64,000 nucleotides of DNA from Betaproteobacteria bacterium SG8_41 (GTDB lineage Bacteria; Pseudomonadota; Gammaproteobacteria; Burkholderiales; SG8-41), in assembly GCA_001303585.1 (NCBI GenBank), contig LJTT01000009.1:1-64000 (forward strand), read 5' to 3'. A program made the position numbers and the translations under genes. Within the stretch, counting starts at the first letter, position 1. The number at the start of each line of letters is the position of its first letter. The notes below the pieces were generated by a model. The model did no database searches. It had not been told where the DNA came from and worked only from the letters and a program-made list of their open reading frames with translations. Below, piece by piece: positions 36,690-48,173 of this stretch.

Positions 36690-38189
36690 ATGTCGCTTGC
36701 GGTCGTCTATAGCCGTGCATTGGCAGGTGTCGAGGCGCCGCTGGTGTCCGTGGAATCGCATCTGGCGAACGGTCTGCCGAGCTTTACCATTGTCGGGTTG
36801 CCCGAAACCGAGGTAAAAGAGGCAAAGGACCGGGTGCGGGCAGCGTTGCAGAACGCGCGCTTCGAATTCCCGGCGCGGCGCATCACGGTCAACCTCGCAC
36901 CAGCGGACCTGCCGAAAGAGTCGGGGCGCTTTGATTTGCCAATCGCGCTCGGGATACTCGCCGCGTCCGGACAAATTCCGACAGAGCCGCTGGGCAGCTG
37001 TGAATTTGCCGGGGAGCTTGCGCTGACGGGGGAATTGCGCCCGATCCGCGGGGCGCTCGCGATGGCGCTCAGGGCGTCGCGCGAGGGCCGTGCGTTCGTG
37101 CTGCCCGAAACCAGCGCGCGCGAGGCTGCCTTGGTGGAGCGCGCAATGGTTTATCCGGCGCGGTCGCTGCTGGAGGTGTGCGCTCATCTTGCCGGGCGCG
37201 CGCCGCTGACCCGCTGTCGCGGAGCGCAAGCCGGGAGCCTAAGCCCTTATCCCGACGTGCAGGACGTGAAGGGACAGGCCTACGCCAAGCGGGCTCTCGA
37301 GGTCGCAGCTGCGGGCGGACACAGCCTGGTCATGATCGGGCCGCCCGGCACGGGCAAAACCATGCTTGCGGAGCGACTGCCGGGGATTCTGCCGCCGATG
37401 ACTCAGGACGAAGCGCTAACCAGCGCCGCGATCCAGTCATTGGGGACAGCCGGCTTCGAGATTGCCCGCTGGCGGCAGCGCCCTTTCCGCGCGCCCCACC
37501 ATACGGCTTCCGCGGTTGCGCTCGTCGGGGGCGGCAGCCACCCGAGGCCGGGCGAGATCTCGATGGCCATGCACGGTGTGCTTTTTCTCGATGAGTTGCC
37601 GGAGTTCGACCGCAAGGTGCTCGAGGTGCTGCGCGAGCCGCTGGAATCCGGGCGCATCAGTGTGTCGCGTGCCGCGCGGCAGGCAGAGTTCCCCGCGTCG
37701 TTTCAGCTGGTGGCGGCGATGAACCCCTGCCCGTGCGGCTACCTCGGACACTCCAATGGCCGCTGCCGTTGCACCCCCGACCAGGTTGCGCGTTACCGCG
37801 GCAGGATTTCGGGGCCGCTGCTCGACCGAATCGACCTCCAGGTCGAGGTGCCGGCTGTGCCGCAGGAAGAGCTCGCGCACAAGGCGCAGGGCGAGAGCTC
37901 CGCAGTGATTCGCGAACGCGTTGCGGCCGCGCGCACGCTGCAACTGGCGCGCCAGGGCAAGCCAAACTTTGCGCTGTCGAGCCGGGAAGTGGATCGGTAT
38001 TGCGCGCCGGATGCGCGCGGCGCAACGGTGTTGAAGCAGGCGATCGCGCGTCTCGGGCTGTCGGCTCGCGCTTATCACCGCATTCTCAAGGTAGCGCGCA
38101 CGATTGCCGACCTCGCCGGCGAAAAGGCGTTGGCCGCGGCGCACGTGGCTGAGGCGATTCAGTACCGGCACTTCGAGCGCGCTCCTTGA
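36690..38189 (+). CDS. comM: ComM/YifB-type Mg chelatase-like AAA+ ATPase
   Basis: 499 residues. N-terminal ChlI-like domain (SLAVVYSRALAGVEAPLVSVE, LPSFTIVGLPETEVKEA), AAA+ domain with Walker A GPPGTGKTMLA and Walker B GVLFLDELPEF, an arginine-finger region and the C-terminal Mg_chelatase_C domain (YHRILKVARTIADLAG). ComM is a branch-migration helicase in natural transformation. AGGGAGG precedes the ATG. Confidence 0.94.
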   Translation: MSLAVVYSRALAGVEAPLVSVESHLANGLPSFTIVGLPETEVKEAKDRVRAALQNARFEFPARRITVNLAPADLPKESGRFDLPIALGILAASGQIPTEPLGSCEFAGELALTGELRPIRGALAMALRASREGRAFVLPETSAREAALVERAMVYPARSLLEVCAHLAGRAPLTRCRGAQAGSLSPYPDVQDVKGQAYAKRALEVAAAGGHSLVMIGPPGTGKTMLAERLPGILPPMTQDEALTSAAIQSLGTAGFEIARWRQRPFRAPHHTASAVALVGGGSHPRPGEISMAMHGVLFLDELPEFDRKVLEVLREPLESGRISVSRAARQAEFPASFQLVAAMNPCPCGYLGHSNGRCRCTPDQVARYRGRISGPLLDRIDLQVEVPAVPQEELAHKAQGESSAVIRERVAAARTLQLARQGKPNFALSSREVDRYCAPDARGATVLKQAIARLGLSARAYHRILKVARTIADLAGEKALAAAHVAEAIQYRHFERAP

Positions 38190-38195
38190 ACGGAT

Positions 38196-38371
38196 GTTCA
38201 AGGTTCAAAGTTCCGGGTTCAATGTTCCGGGTTCAACGTTCGGTGTTCAGGGTCCGAATGTCAAAGTTCGAGGCGCGCGGTCCAAGGCTGGAAGCAGCAT
38301 CGCTGGACCCCGAGGCCAGAACTCCAGAACTGGGACTCGGAACTTGAAACTTGAAACTCGGAACCGGGAAC
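38196..38371. repeat. Long heptad palindrome between comM and the drug exporter gene
   Basis: Left arm: about ten GTTCNNN heptads (38196-38272), the first eight in exact phase. Right arm: heptads ending in GAAC (38316-38371), two with a one-base phase slip. The 43-base core holds its own CCAAGGCTGG-type inverted repeats. Longest member of the GTTCAAN subfamily here; starts 7 bases after the comM stop. Confidence 0.88.
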
Positions 38372-38417
38372 CCTCGCTCCGGTAGAATCGGCGTCTTTCG
38401 ATCTGGCGCGCCACTCC

Positions 38418-39644
38418 TTGTCGACCTCTCCCCGCCCAAGCGCGTTCCTGCCGCTGATCGTTGCCGGTCTGGCGACGATCGGTCCGTTTTCGATCGACAC
38501 CTATCTGCCGTCGTTTCCGGCGATGGCCGATGCGCTCGGCACTACGCAGCTGCACGTCCAGCAGACGCTGACGGCGTACCTCCTGCCCTACGCGGGCATG
38601 ATGCTTTTCCACGGCGCGGTCTCCGACTCATTCGGGCGTCGGCGGCCGATTCTGGTGGGCGTCGTGGGCTACGCGCTCGCTTCGGTCGGTTGCGCGCTGG
38701 CTCCGAACATTGAGATGCTCCTCTTATTCCGCGCACTGCAGGGCCTGCTCGCCGGCGTCGGCATGGTCATCGGGCGCGCCATTATTCGCGACTGCTACCA
38801 TGGCCACGAAGCGCAGCGGTTAATGTCGCAAGTCCTGATGATCTTCGCCATTGCACCGGCAGTGGCCCCGATCATCGGCGGCTGGCTTCACACCTGGTTC
38901 GGCTGGCGCGCGAACTTCTGGTTCCTCGCCGGCCTCGGCATCGTCCTGTTCCTGGCCTGCCTGCGATACCTGCCCGAGACGCATCCGCCGCACGCGCGGC
39001 ACCGGTTCGCGCCCGCGCCGCTCATTGCGGCCTACCGCCACGTTGCGTTTAACCGACGTTTTCTCCTGTTGGCCGGAACGGCAGCGATCAATTTCGCGGG
39101 GTTCTTCATTTACGTTCTCTCCGCACCGACATTCATCTATCGCCATCTGGGCCTCGAGATCAACCAGTTCGCGTGGCTGTTCATGGCCGGTGTCGTGGGA
39201 ATGGTCATTGGCGCCTATCTTTCGGGCCGGCTTGCTGGCCGGATCCCGCCGCAGCGCGCGGTGAAGCTTGGCTACACGATCATGTTCGTAGCAGCGCTCT
39301 ACAATGTGCTCTACTATATGTGGTTTCCGCCGATGCTGCCGTGGTCCATCATCCATCAGGCGTTCTACGCGGTGGGTCTGACGATCGCCATGCCGGCGAT
39401 CACGTTGCTGCTGCTTGACCTGTTCCCGCGCAACCGCGGAATGGCGTCTTCGCTGCAGGGCTTCGTGCACTCGCTTTTTTCAGCCGTGAACGCCGGGGTG
39501 CTTTCACCTCTGTTTTCGGGCACGGCAGCGATGCTGGCGGGCGGAATGCTGGGGTTGCTCACCGCCGGGTTCGGCTGCTGGTGGATCTACTCGAGCCTGC
39601 CCCCCGCGCCCGTTGCGGCCGGGCAAGGCGTGGCGAGCGATTGA
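38418..39644 (+). CDS. Bcr/CflA-family multidrug efflux MFS transporter
   Basis: 408 residues, 12 membrane helices. DTYLPSFPAMADAL, GAVSDSFGRRRPILVG (MFS motif A), RALQGLLAGVGMVIGRAIIRD (motif C-like) and PAVAPIIGGWL fit the Bcr/CflA drug-proton antiporters. Start is TTG at 38418; no upstream ATG exists. TAGAAT near 38384 may be its -10 box. Confidence 0.88.
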   Translation: MSTSPRPSAFLPLIVAGLATIGPFSIDTYLPSFPAMADALGTTQLHVQQTLTAYLLPYAGMMLFHGAVSDSFGRRRPILVGVVGYALASVGCALAPNIEMLLLFRALQGLLAGVGMVIGRAIIRDCYHGHEAQRLMSQVLMIFAIAPAVAPIIGGWLHTWFGWRANFWFLAGLGIVLFLACLRYLPETHPPHARHRFAPAPLIAAYRHVAFNRRFLLLAGTAAINFAGFFIYVLSAPTFIYRHLGLEINQFAWLFMAGVVGMVIGAYLSGRLAGRIPPQRAVKLGYTIMFVAALYNVLYYMWFPPMLPWSIIHQAFYAVGLTIAMPAITLLLLDLFPRNRGMASSLQGFVHSLFSAVNAGVLSPLFSGTAAMLAGGMLGLLTAGFGCWWIYSSLPPAPVAAGQGVASD

Positions 39645-39663
39645 GCCTGGGGGTCGGCTACGT

Positions 39664-40698
39664 ATGCACCAGATCGCAAGCTGGCTTGAAGAGAAGCGCT
39701 CCGCCTACCTTTATCGCGTTGTCGCGGTGAAGGAAGCCGGGACGCCGAGGCAGGCCCTGTTCAACGAGCTGGCGCAGGAGGCTGAAAATCAGGCAGCCAT
39801 CTGGGATCGCCATGCGCGCGAGGCCGGCGCTGCCGTTCCGGAGACATTCTCCCCCGATCTGCGAACGCGACTGGTTGCCGCGCTGGTGCGCAGACTCGGC
39901 GTGCGTCCGCTGCGCGGCGTGCTCGCCGCGATGAAGGTGCGCGGCATGTCGCTCTACACGAACGCCTCACACGGCCACGTTGTGCCCCGCACGGCAGATC
40001 AGCTCGAGCACCGTCATCGCGGCGTAGGCGAAGGCGGCAATCTGCGCGCGGCGGTCTTCGGTGTCAACGATGGTCTCATCTCGAACGCCAGCCTCATCAT
40101 GGGAATCGCCGGCGCAACCGCGGACAGCCAGATCATCGTGCTCTCGGGGGCGGCGGGGCTCATCGCCGGGGCCTTTTCGATGGCCGCCGGCGAGTACGTC
40201 TCGGTACGCTCTCAGCGCGAGATGTACGAGTACCAGATCGGGCTCGAGCGCGAAGAGCTCGAGCATTACCCGGAAGCGGAGGCCGAGGAGCTGGCGCTGA
40301 TCTACGAGGCGCGCGGGCATGCGCGCGAGGAGGCGGTCAGCATGGCGAAGAACCTGATCGCCGACCCCGAGAGGGCGCTCGTGGCCCTCGCCCGCGAGGA
40401 ACTCGGCCTCAATCCCGAGGATCTTGGCTCGCCGTGGGGCGCAGCCTTGTTCTCGTTCTTTTCGTTCGCGGCGGGCGCGGTTATTCCCCTGGTGCCATTC
40501 CTCGTTGCGGAGGGCGCCGCGAGTCTTGTTGCGGCCATCGTGGCGACGGGCGTTGCCCTGTTCGCAATCGGTGCGGCGCTGTCACTGTTTACCGGCCGCA
40601 GCGCGCTGCGGAGCGGTTTGCGGATGCTCGCGATTGGCGCGGGCGCTGGCGGATTTACCTACCTGATCGGGGCCATGTTGGGCGTGACGCTGGCCTAG
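39664..40698 (+). CDS. Ferritin-CCC1 fusion (VIT1/CCC1 family membrane protein)
   Basis: 344 residues. The first 125 residues resemble the ferritin-like CCC1-N domain (WLEEKRSAYLYRVVAVKEAG, LFNELAQEAENQAAIW); the rest is a VIT1/CCC1 transporter with VFGVNDGLISNASLIMGIAGA, FSMAAGEYVSVRSQREMYE and four further helices. The family moves iron or manganese across membranes, related to MbfA exporters. ATG at 39664 lies 19 bases after the exporter stop. Confidence 0.85.
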   Translation: MHQIASWLEEKRSAYLYRVVAVKEAGTPRQALFNELAQEAENQAAIWDRHAREAGAAVPETFSPDLRTRLVAALVRRLGVRPLRGVLAAMKVRGMSLYTNASHGHVVPRTADQLEHRHRGVGEGGNLRAAVFGVNDGLISNASLIMGIAGATADSQIIVLSGAAGLIAGAFSMAAGEYVSVRSQREMYEYQIGLEREELEHYPEAEAEELALIYEARGHAREEAVSMAKNLIADPERALVALAREELGLNPEDLGSPWGAALFSFFSFAAGAVIPLVPFLVAEGAASLVAAIVATGVALFAIGAALSLFTGRSALRSGLRMLAIGAGAGGFTYLIGAMLGVTLA

Positions 40699-40716
40699 CG
40701 GCCCGCCGCCTTCGTT

Positions 40717-40800
40717 GTTCAGTGTTCAATGTTCAGTGTTTGGCGTTGAAGTTTTAACCCCAAACCCAGAACCCGGAACCTGGAACGTTGAACCCGGAAC
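40717..40800. repeat. Heptad locus between the CCC1 gene and rhodanese gene (convergent)
   Basis: Left arm GTTCAGT, GTTCAAT, GTTCAGT plus two decayed units (40717-40751). Right arm seven heptads, each ending in AAC, at exactly 7-base steps (40752-40800). Begins 18 bases after the upstream stop and ends 14 bases from the rhodanese stop. Confidence 0.87.
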
Positions 40801-40814
40801 GCCGACAGTGCCGG

Positions 40815-41201
40815 TCAGCATTGCTCCCAGGGCAGCCCATCGAAGCGCCAACCGGTCTTGGCGTTGCGGTGATGGCTGTCGTCGAGCTCGCCCTCGAAGC
40901 CGTGCAGCACGTTGTAGACTTGCGTGAAACCTGCCTCCTCGAGGGCGCGGCCCGCATCGAGCGAGCGGTTGCCACTGCGGCAGATGAGCACGATCGGGCG
41001 GTCCACGCTCGCCGCCTTCCTCACGTGCGCGACGAAGTCGGGGTTGATCTCCCAGTTCGGCCCGTCGTTCCAGGGCACGAGAATCGCGCCGGTCGGGTGG
41101 CCGACGAAGAGATACTCCATCTCGCTGCGGCAATCAATGAAGATGGTGTTGGGGTTCTTCTTCAAGAACTCGTAAGCTTCTTTGGGTTCGAAGTGCTTCA
41201 T
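40815..41201 (-). CDS. Rhodanese-like sulfurtransferase
   Basis: 128 residues, a single rhodanese domain with the active-site loop CRSGNR, preceded by FIDCRSEMEYLFVGHPTGA. It carries sulfane sulfur as cysteine persulfide; its partner is unknown. TATAAT (41239-41234, minus strand) lies 33 bases upstream of the ATG with a TTGCGA element nearby. Divergent from metH. Confidence 0.88.
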   Translation of the reverse strand: MKHFEPKEAYEFLKKNPNTIFIDCRSEMEYLFVGHPTGAILVPWNDGPNWEINPDFVAHVRKAASVDRPIVLICRSGNRSLDAGRALEEAGFTQVYNVLHGFEGELDDSHHRNAKTGWRFDGLPWEQC

Positions 41202-41322
41202 CGCCGTTTTACGCTCTGCGTGACGGGAGCGGAATTATAGTCGCAACTGCTGGCGGGCAGCCAGTCTGCAGCCGTTTCGAGATAAAATAAACGCCTTTTG
41301 CATCAGGGGTTTTGCGCGTCGC

Positions 41323-45012
<3,690 letters not shown>

Positions 45013-45058
45013 CTCGGTAGCTGCAATAGCCTGTCTCTAAAGTTGAAAACGGCTCGTC

Positions 45059-45090
45059 AGTCACTTAGTTACTTGGTCGTCCAGTCACTG
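45059..45090. repeat. Octad repeat just before the CPBP gene
   Basis: AGTCACTT, AGTTACTT, GGTCGTCC and AGTCACTG stand in exact 8-base phase and end 5 bases before the next ATG. Period 8 sets it apart from the heptads, but position (between co-directional genes) is the same. Confidence 0.6.
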
Positions 45091-45095
45091 ATCCG

Positions 45096-45968
45096 ATGAA
45101 GCCGCAAACGCAACGCTACCTTGACCTTGCCGTCCCGGGCTACAACGCGTGGTGGCGCTACGTCCTCGGCGCACTGCTCATCGCTGGAGCATGGCTCGGG
45201 TTCGGCATGGTGCCGTACGCGCTGCTGAGCGGCGCGAATATTTTCGATCCGCGGCTCGATTTCATCGCGATCAATCTCTCGATCTTCGTCATGCTCGGCG
45301 GCCTGGCGGTGACCATGAAGTGGCTGCATCGCCGCCCGCTGTTGAGTCTCATCACACCGGGGGCCCGTATCGACTGGCGGCGGGTGTGGCGCGGAGCAGC
45401 CGTCTGGCTTGCGATTGCTGCCGCGCTGTCGGTGCTCGAATTCCTGCTGTTTCGCGACCGCTTCTACCTGAGCTTCGATGCGGCGCGGTTTGCCCCGTTT
45501 CTGCTGCTCGTGCTGCTGCTCACGCCCTTGCAGGCCGCGACGGAGGAGCTCGTCTTTCGCGGCTACGCCATGCAGGCGTTCGGGCGGCTGACGCGCGATC
45601 CCGCCATGATCGCGATCCTGAGCAGCGTGGTGTTCACGGCGCCCCACCTCCTGAACCCGGAAGTGCATGAGCACGGCGTGCTCCTCATGGCGGCGAATTA
45701 CTTCGCGATCGGCATGCTGCTCGCCACGATCACGCTGCGCGACGGGCGCCTCGAGCTCGCCGTCGGGCTGCACGCAGCCAACAACGTTTTTCTCGCTCTG
45801 CTGGTCAATTACGAGGGGTCCGCGCTCATGACCGAGTCGATATTCACCGCGCGCGAGCTCGATCCGTATTATTCGCTGATGGCGCTGGTCGGTGGCGCCC
45901 TTGTCTTTCACTGGTGGGTGTTTCGCCCTGCGCGGGACGTGGACTACCCGCGCGGCGGCGCTGTTTGA
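45096..45968 (+). CDS. CPBP-family intramembrane metalloprotease
   Basis: 290 residues, about eight membrane helices. The CPBP motifs are present: EELVFRGYAMQAFG (EExxxR), FTAPHLLNPE with His, and GLHAANNVF. CPBP (Abi/CAAX-like) proteases cut within membranes; substrate unknown. Ends 27 bases before the next membrane protein gene. Confidence 0.85.
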   Translation: MKPQTQRYLDLAVPGYNAWWRYVLGALLIAGAWLGFGMVPYALLSGANIFDPRLDFIAINLSIFVMLGGLAVTMKWLHRRPLLSLITPGARIDWRRVWRGAAVWLAIAAALSVLEFLLFRDRFYLSFDAARFAPFLLLVLLLTPLQAATEELVFRGYAMQAFGRLTRDPAMIAILSSVVFTAPHLLNPEVHEHGVLLMAANYFAIGMLLATITLRDGRLELAVGLHAANNVFLALLVNYEGSALMTESIFTARELDPYYSLMALVGGALVFHWWVFRPARDVDYPRGGAV

Positions 45969-45995
45969 CGCGACCTCGGTTAAACTGTTGCCACG

Positions 45996-46604
45996 GTGAG
46001 ATTTCTCGCTTTCTTCGAATACGTCGCGGTCGTCGTCGGCATCATCGCGATCGTCGCCGGGCAGTTCTTCGCGCTGCCCAAGGGCGTACACCTCGGCATC
46101 TTTCTGGTCGGCGCGGGCATCGCGCTCGGCGGTTTCGAGTCCATCTGGACGCGCCGCATGTGTTTCCGCACCTCGGAGGACCAGTACGAGGCCTATGCGG
46201 GCACGCCGGCGATAATCGTCGGGCTGATGGCACTCATTATCGGCGCGGGGCTCGTCGGGAGCGCCTATCTTCTCGACGATGGCGCTTGGTACTCGACCGT
46301 GCACTATCTGCAGCGCCGCCCCGCGCTGGTGCTGGTAGCGGCGGGATTGCTGCTAATCGGCGCGGGCGTGCTGATGATGCTCAACCCGCGTGGCCGCAGG
46401 GGCCTCGCCTGGACGCTCCTCGTGCGCGTGCCACGGTGGCTCTTGGGCCTTATTCTGGCCCTGGCTGGCCTTACGGGCATCGGGCTGGGCGTTTGGGAGT
46501 CGCTCGACCCGGTCGCGTTCGACCGATTCACGAGAAGTCTGCCGCAGCAGCTCGACTGGCAGGCCTGGGACCGCTGGTGGCGAACGCTTCTCGGTCTGCG
46601 CTAG
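45996..46604 (+). CDS. Hypothetical inner-membrane protein
   Basis: 202 residues with four to five membrane segments (EYVAVVVGIIAIVAGQFFAL, GIFLVGAGIALGGFESIW, AIIVGLMALIIGAGLVG, LVLVAAGLLLIGAGVLMML, LLGLILALAGLTGIGLGVW) and a Trp-rich C terminus. Not recognised. Start GTG at 45996. Same strand and close to the CPBP protease gene, which might act on it or alongside it (inference). Confidence 0.6.
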   Translation: MRFLAFFEYVAVVVGIIAIVAGQFFALPKGVHLGIFLVGAGIALGGFESIWTRRMCFRTSEDQYEAYAGTPAIIVGLMALIIGAGLVGSAYLLDDGAWYSTVHYLQRRPALVLVAAGLLLIGAGVLMMLNPRGRRGLAWTLLVRVPRWLLGLILALAGLTGIGLGVWESLDPVAFDRFTRSLPQQLDWQAWDRWWRTLLGLR

Positions 46605-46618
46605 TGAGGATCGCCAGA

Positions 46619-46731
46619 TAGCCGCCGATGAATATGGCTGAGCGCGGAGACGAGAATGACCCGGAAAAATTGGCAGTGAAGCCGGTGTTTTTTTCGCCGG
46701 TGTTAACGTTAGCGGCGTTCATCGGCGGCTA
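46619..46731. repeat. 113-bp inverted-repeat element before mpl (MITE-like)
   Basis: TAGCCGCCGATGAA (46619-46632) is perfectly inverted as TTCATCGGCGGCTA (46718-46731), both ends carrying an outer TA. Inside are GCCGGTG repeated on both sides of a T-run and no ORF. It could be a small non-autonomous mobile element with TA ends, or a relative of the other arm-and-core repeats in this window. It ends 13 bases before mpl. Confidence 0.65.
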
Positions 46732-46744
46732 AAAGTTTCTAACG

Positions 46745-48073
46745 ATGCATCTGCACATCCTCGGCATTTGCGGGACCTTCATGGGCGGCATGGCGCTTCT
46801 CGCGCGCGCCGCCGGACACCGCGTGAGCGGCTGCGACGCAAACGTCTATCCCCCCATGAGCACGCAGCTTGCCGCGCAAGGCATCGAATTGACCGAGGGT
46901 TGGGCTGCGGAGCAGGCCGCGCTCAGGCCCGATGTCTTCGTCATCGGCAACGTCGTGACGCGCGGCAACCCGCTCATGGAAGAGATCTTGAATCGCGGGC
47001 TGCCCTACGTCTCGGGCCCACAATGGCTGAAAGAAAACGTGCTCGCGGGGCGCTGGGTCGCGGCGGTGGCAGGCACCCATGGCAAGACCACTGTTGCTTC
47101 CATGCTGGCCTGGATCCTGGAGCACGCCGGGCTGGCGCCGGGATTCCTGATCGGAGGAATACCGAATAATTTCGGGGTGTCGGCGCGTCTAAATCCCCCC
47201 CAACCCCCCTTTGACAAAGGGGGGCAGGGGGGATTTTTCGTCGTCGAAGCCGATGAGTACGACACGGCCTTCTTCGACAAACGGTCGAAGTTCGTTCATT
47301 ACCCGTCCCGAACGACCGTCCTCAACAACCTCGAGTTCGACCACGCCGACATCTTTCCCGATCTTGCCGCCATCGAGACGCAGTTTCATCATTTCGTCCG
47401 TACGCTCCCGGCAAACGGCTTGATCGTCGTCAACGGCCTGGATCGGAGTCTCGGGCAGGTGCTCGCGCGCGGCTGCTACACGCCTGTCGAGCGCTTCGGG
47501 GTAGGGGACGGATGGAGCGCGGGCACGCAGCAGGGCGACGGCTTCGAAGTGCTTTTTCAAAACAAGATCGTGGGTCGCGTGGTGTCGTCGCTTGCCGGTG
47601 CGCACAACCAGGCGAACGCGCTCGCGGCGATCGCGGCGGCGCGTCATTGCGGGGTTGCGCCGTCGCAGGCGATCGAGGCATTTCGCGACTTCAAGGGCAT
47701 CAAGCGACGAATGGAAGTGCGCGGCGTGGTGAACAGCATCACTATTTACGATGATTTCGCCCACCATCCGACCGCTATTCAGGCCACGCTCGCCGGGTTG
47801 CGCGCCAGAGTTGGCGCGGGGCGCATCGTTGTAGTCGTCGAGCCGCGGTCGAACACCATGAAGCTGGGCGTCATGAATGACCGGCTTGCGCCCAGTCTTG
47901 ATCGCGCCGATCGCGTCTTTTGCTACAGCGCCGGTGTACAGTGGGATGCCGCTGCCGTTCTGGCGGCTCTAGGCGCGAAGGCCGAGGCACATGCCGATTT
48001 CGATGCGCTGCTGGAGCGGCCACGAAAAACTCTTGGCCCGACTGGCCCAAAAACGGTGAGTGGTGAGTCGTGA
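46745..48073 (+). CDS. mpl: UDP-MurNAc:L-Ala-gamma-D-Glu-meso-Dap ligase Mpl
   Basis: 442-residue Mur ligase that re-uses the tripeptide recovered from old wall (complementing AmpG in the window). N-terminal HILGICGTFMGGMALLAR, ATP loop AGTHGKTTVASMLAW, EADEYDTAFFDKRSKFVHY, NNLEFDHADIF and YDDFAHHPTAIQATL. Between GVSARL and FFVVEADEYD lies a 14-residue NPPQPPFDKGGQGG stretch where relatives have about four residues; it is encoded by a palindromic repeat. The last residues come from heptad repeats (see those entries). Confidence 0.95.
   Translation: MHLHILGICGTFMGGMALLARAAGHRVSGCDANVYPPMSTQLAAQGIELTEGWAAEQAALRPDVFVIGNVVTRGNPLMEEILNRGLPYVSGPQWLKENVLAGRWVAAVAGTHGKTTVASMLAWILEHAGLAPGFLIGGIPNNFGVSARLNPPQPPFDKGGQGGFFVVEADEYDTAFFDKRSKFVHYPSRTTVLNNLEFDHADIFPDLAAIETQFHHFVRTLPANGLIVVNGLDRSLGQVLARGCYTPVERFGVGDGWSAGTQQGDGFEVLFQNKIVGRVVSSLAGAHNQANALAAIAAARHCGVAPSQAIEAFRDFKGIKRRMEVRGVVNSITIYDDFAHHPTAIQATLAGLRARVGAGRIVVVVEPRSNTMKLGVMNDRLAPSLDRADRVFCYSAGVQWDAAAVLAALGAKAEAHADFDALLERPRKTLGPTGPKTVSGES
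47191..47236. repeat. Palindromic repeat inserted in frame in mpl
   Basis: Outer arms AAATCCCCCC (47191-47200) and GGGGGGATTT (47227-47236) enclose inner arms CCCCCCTTTG and CAAAGGGGGG (47204-47224) around one base. The whole 46-base stretch is a nearly perfect hairpin. It is translated as part of Mpl without breaking the frame. The same kind of C6-TTTG/CAAA-G6 palindrome is known as an intergenic repeat in varied bacteria; inside a conserved gene it is unusual. Confidence 0.85.
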
Positions 48074-48164
48074 GTCGTGAGTCGAAAGAGGCGCACGGCA
48101 CTCTCTGCAAGGTTTGGCGAGGTTTTTGGATAAACTCGAATCACGAATCACGATTCACGAATAA
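48056..48164. repeat. Heptad locus spanning the mpl end and the amidase leader
   Basis: Four GTGAGTC-type heptads (48056-48083), with the mpl stop inside the third unit. A 53-base core, then CGAATCA, CGAATCA, CGATTCA, CGAATAA (48137-48164). GTGA(G)TC faces GATTCAC, so the arms are inverted. Ends 9 bases before the amidase ATG. Confidence 0.87.
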
Positions 48165-48173
48165 CGGCCTCGA

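Noticed and set aside
41202-41322. Cobalamin riboswitch before metH
   Set aside because: The leader is only about 120 bases, also holds the divergent rhodanese promoter, and I see no B12-box-like segment.
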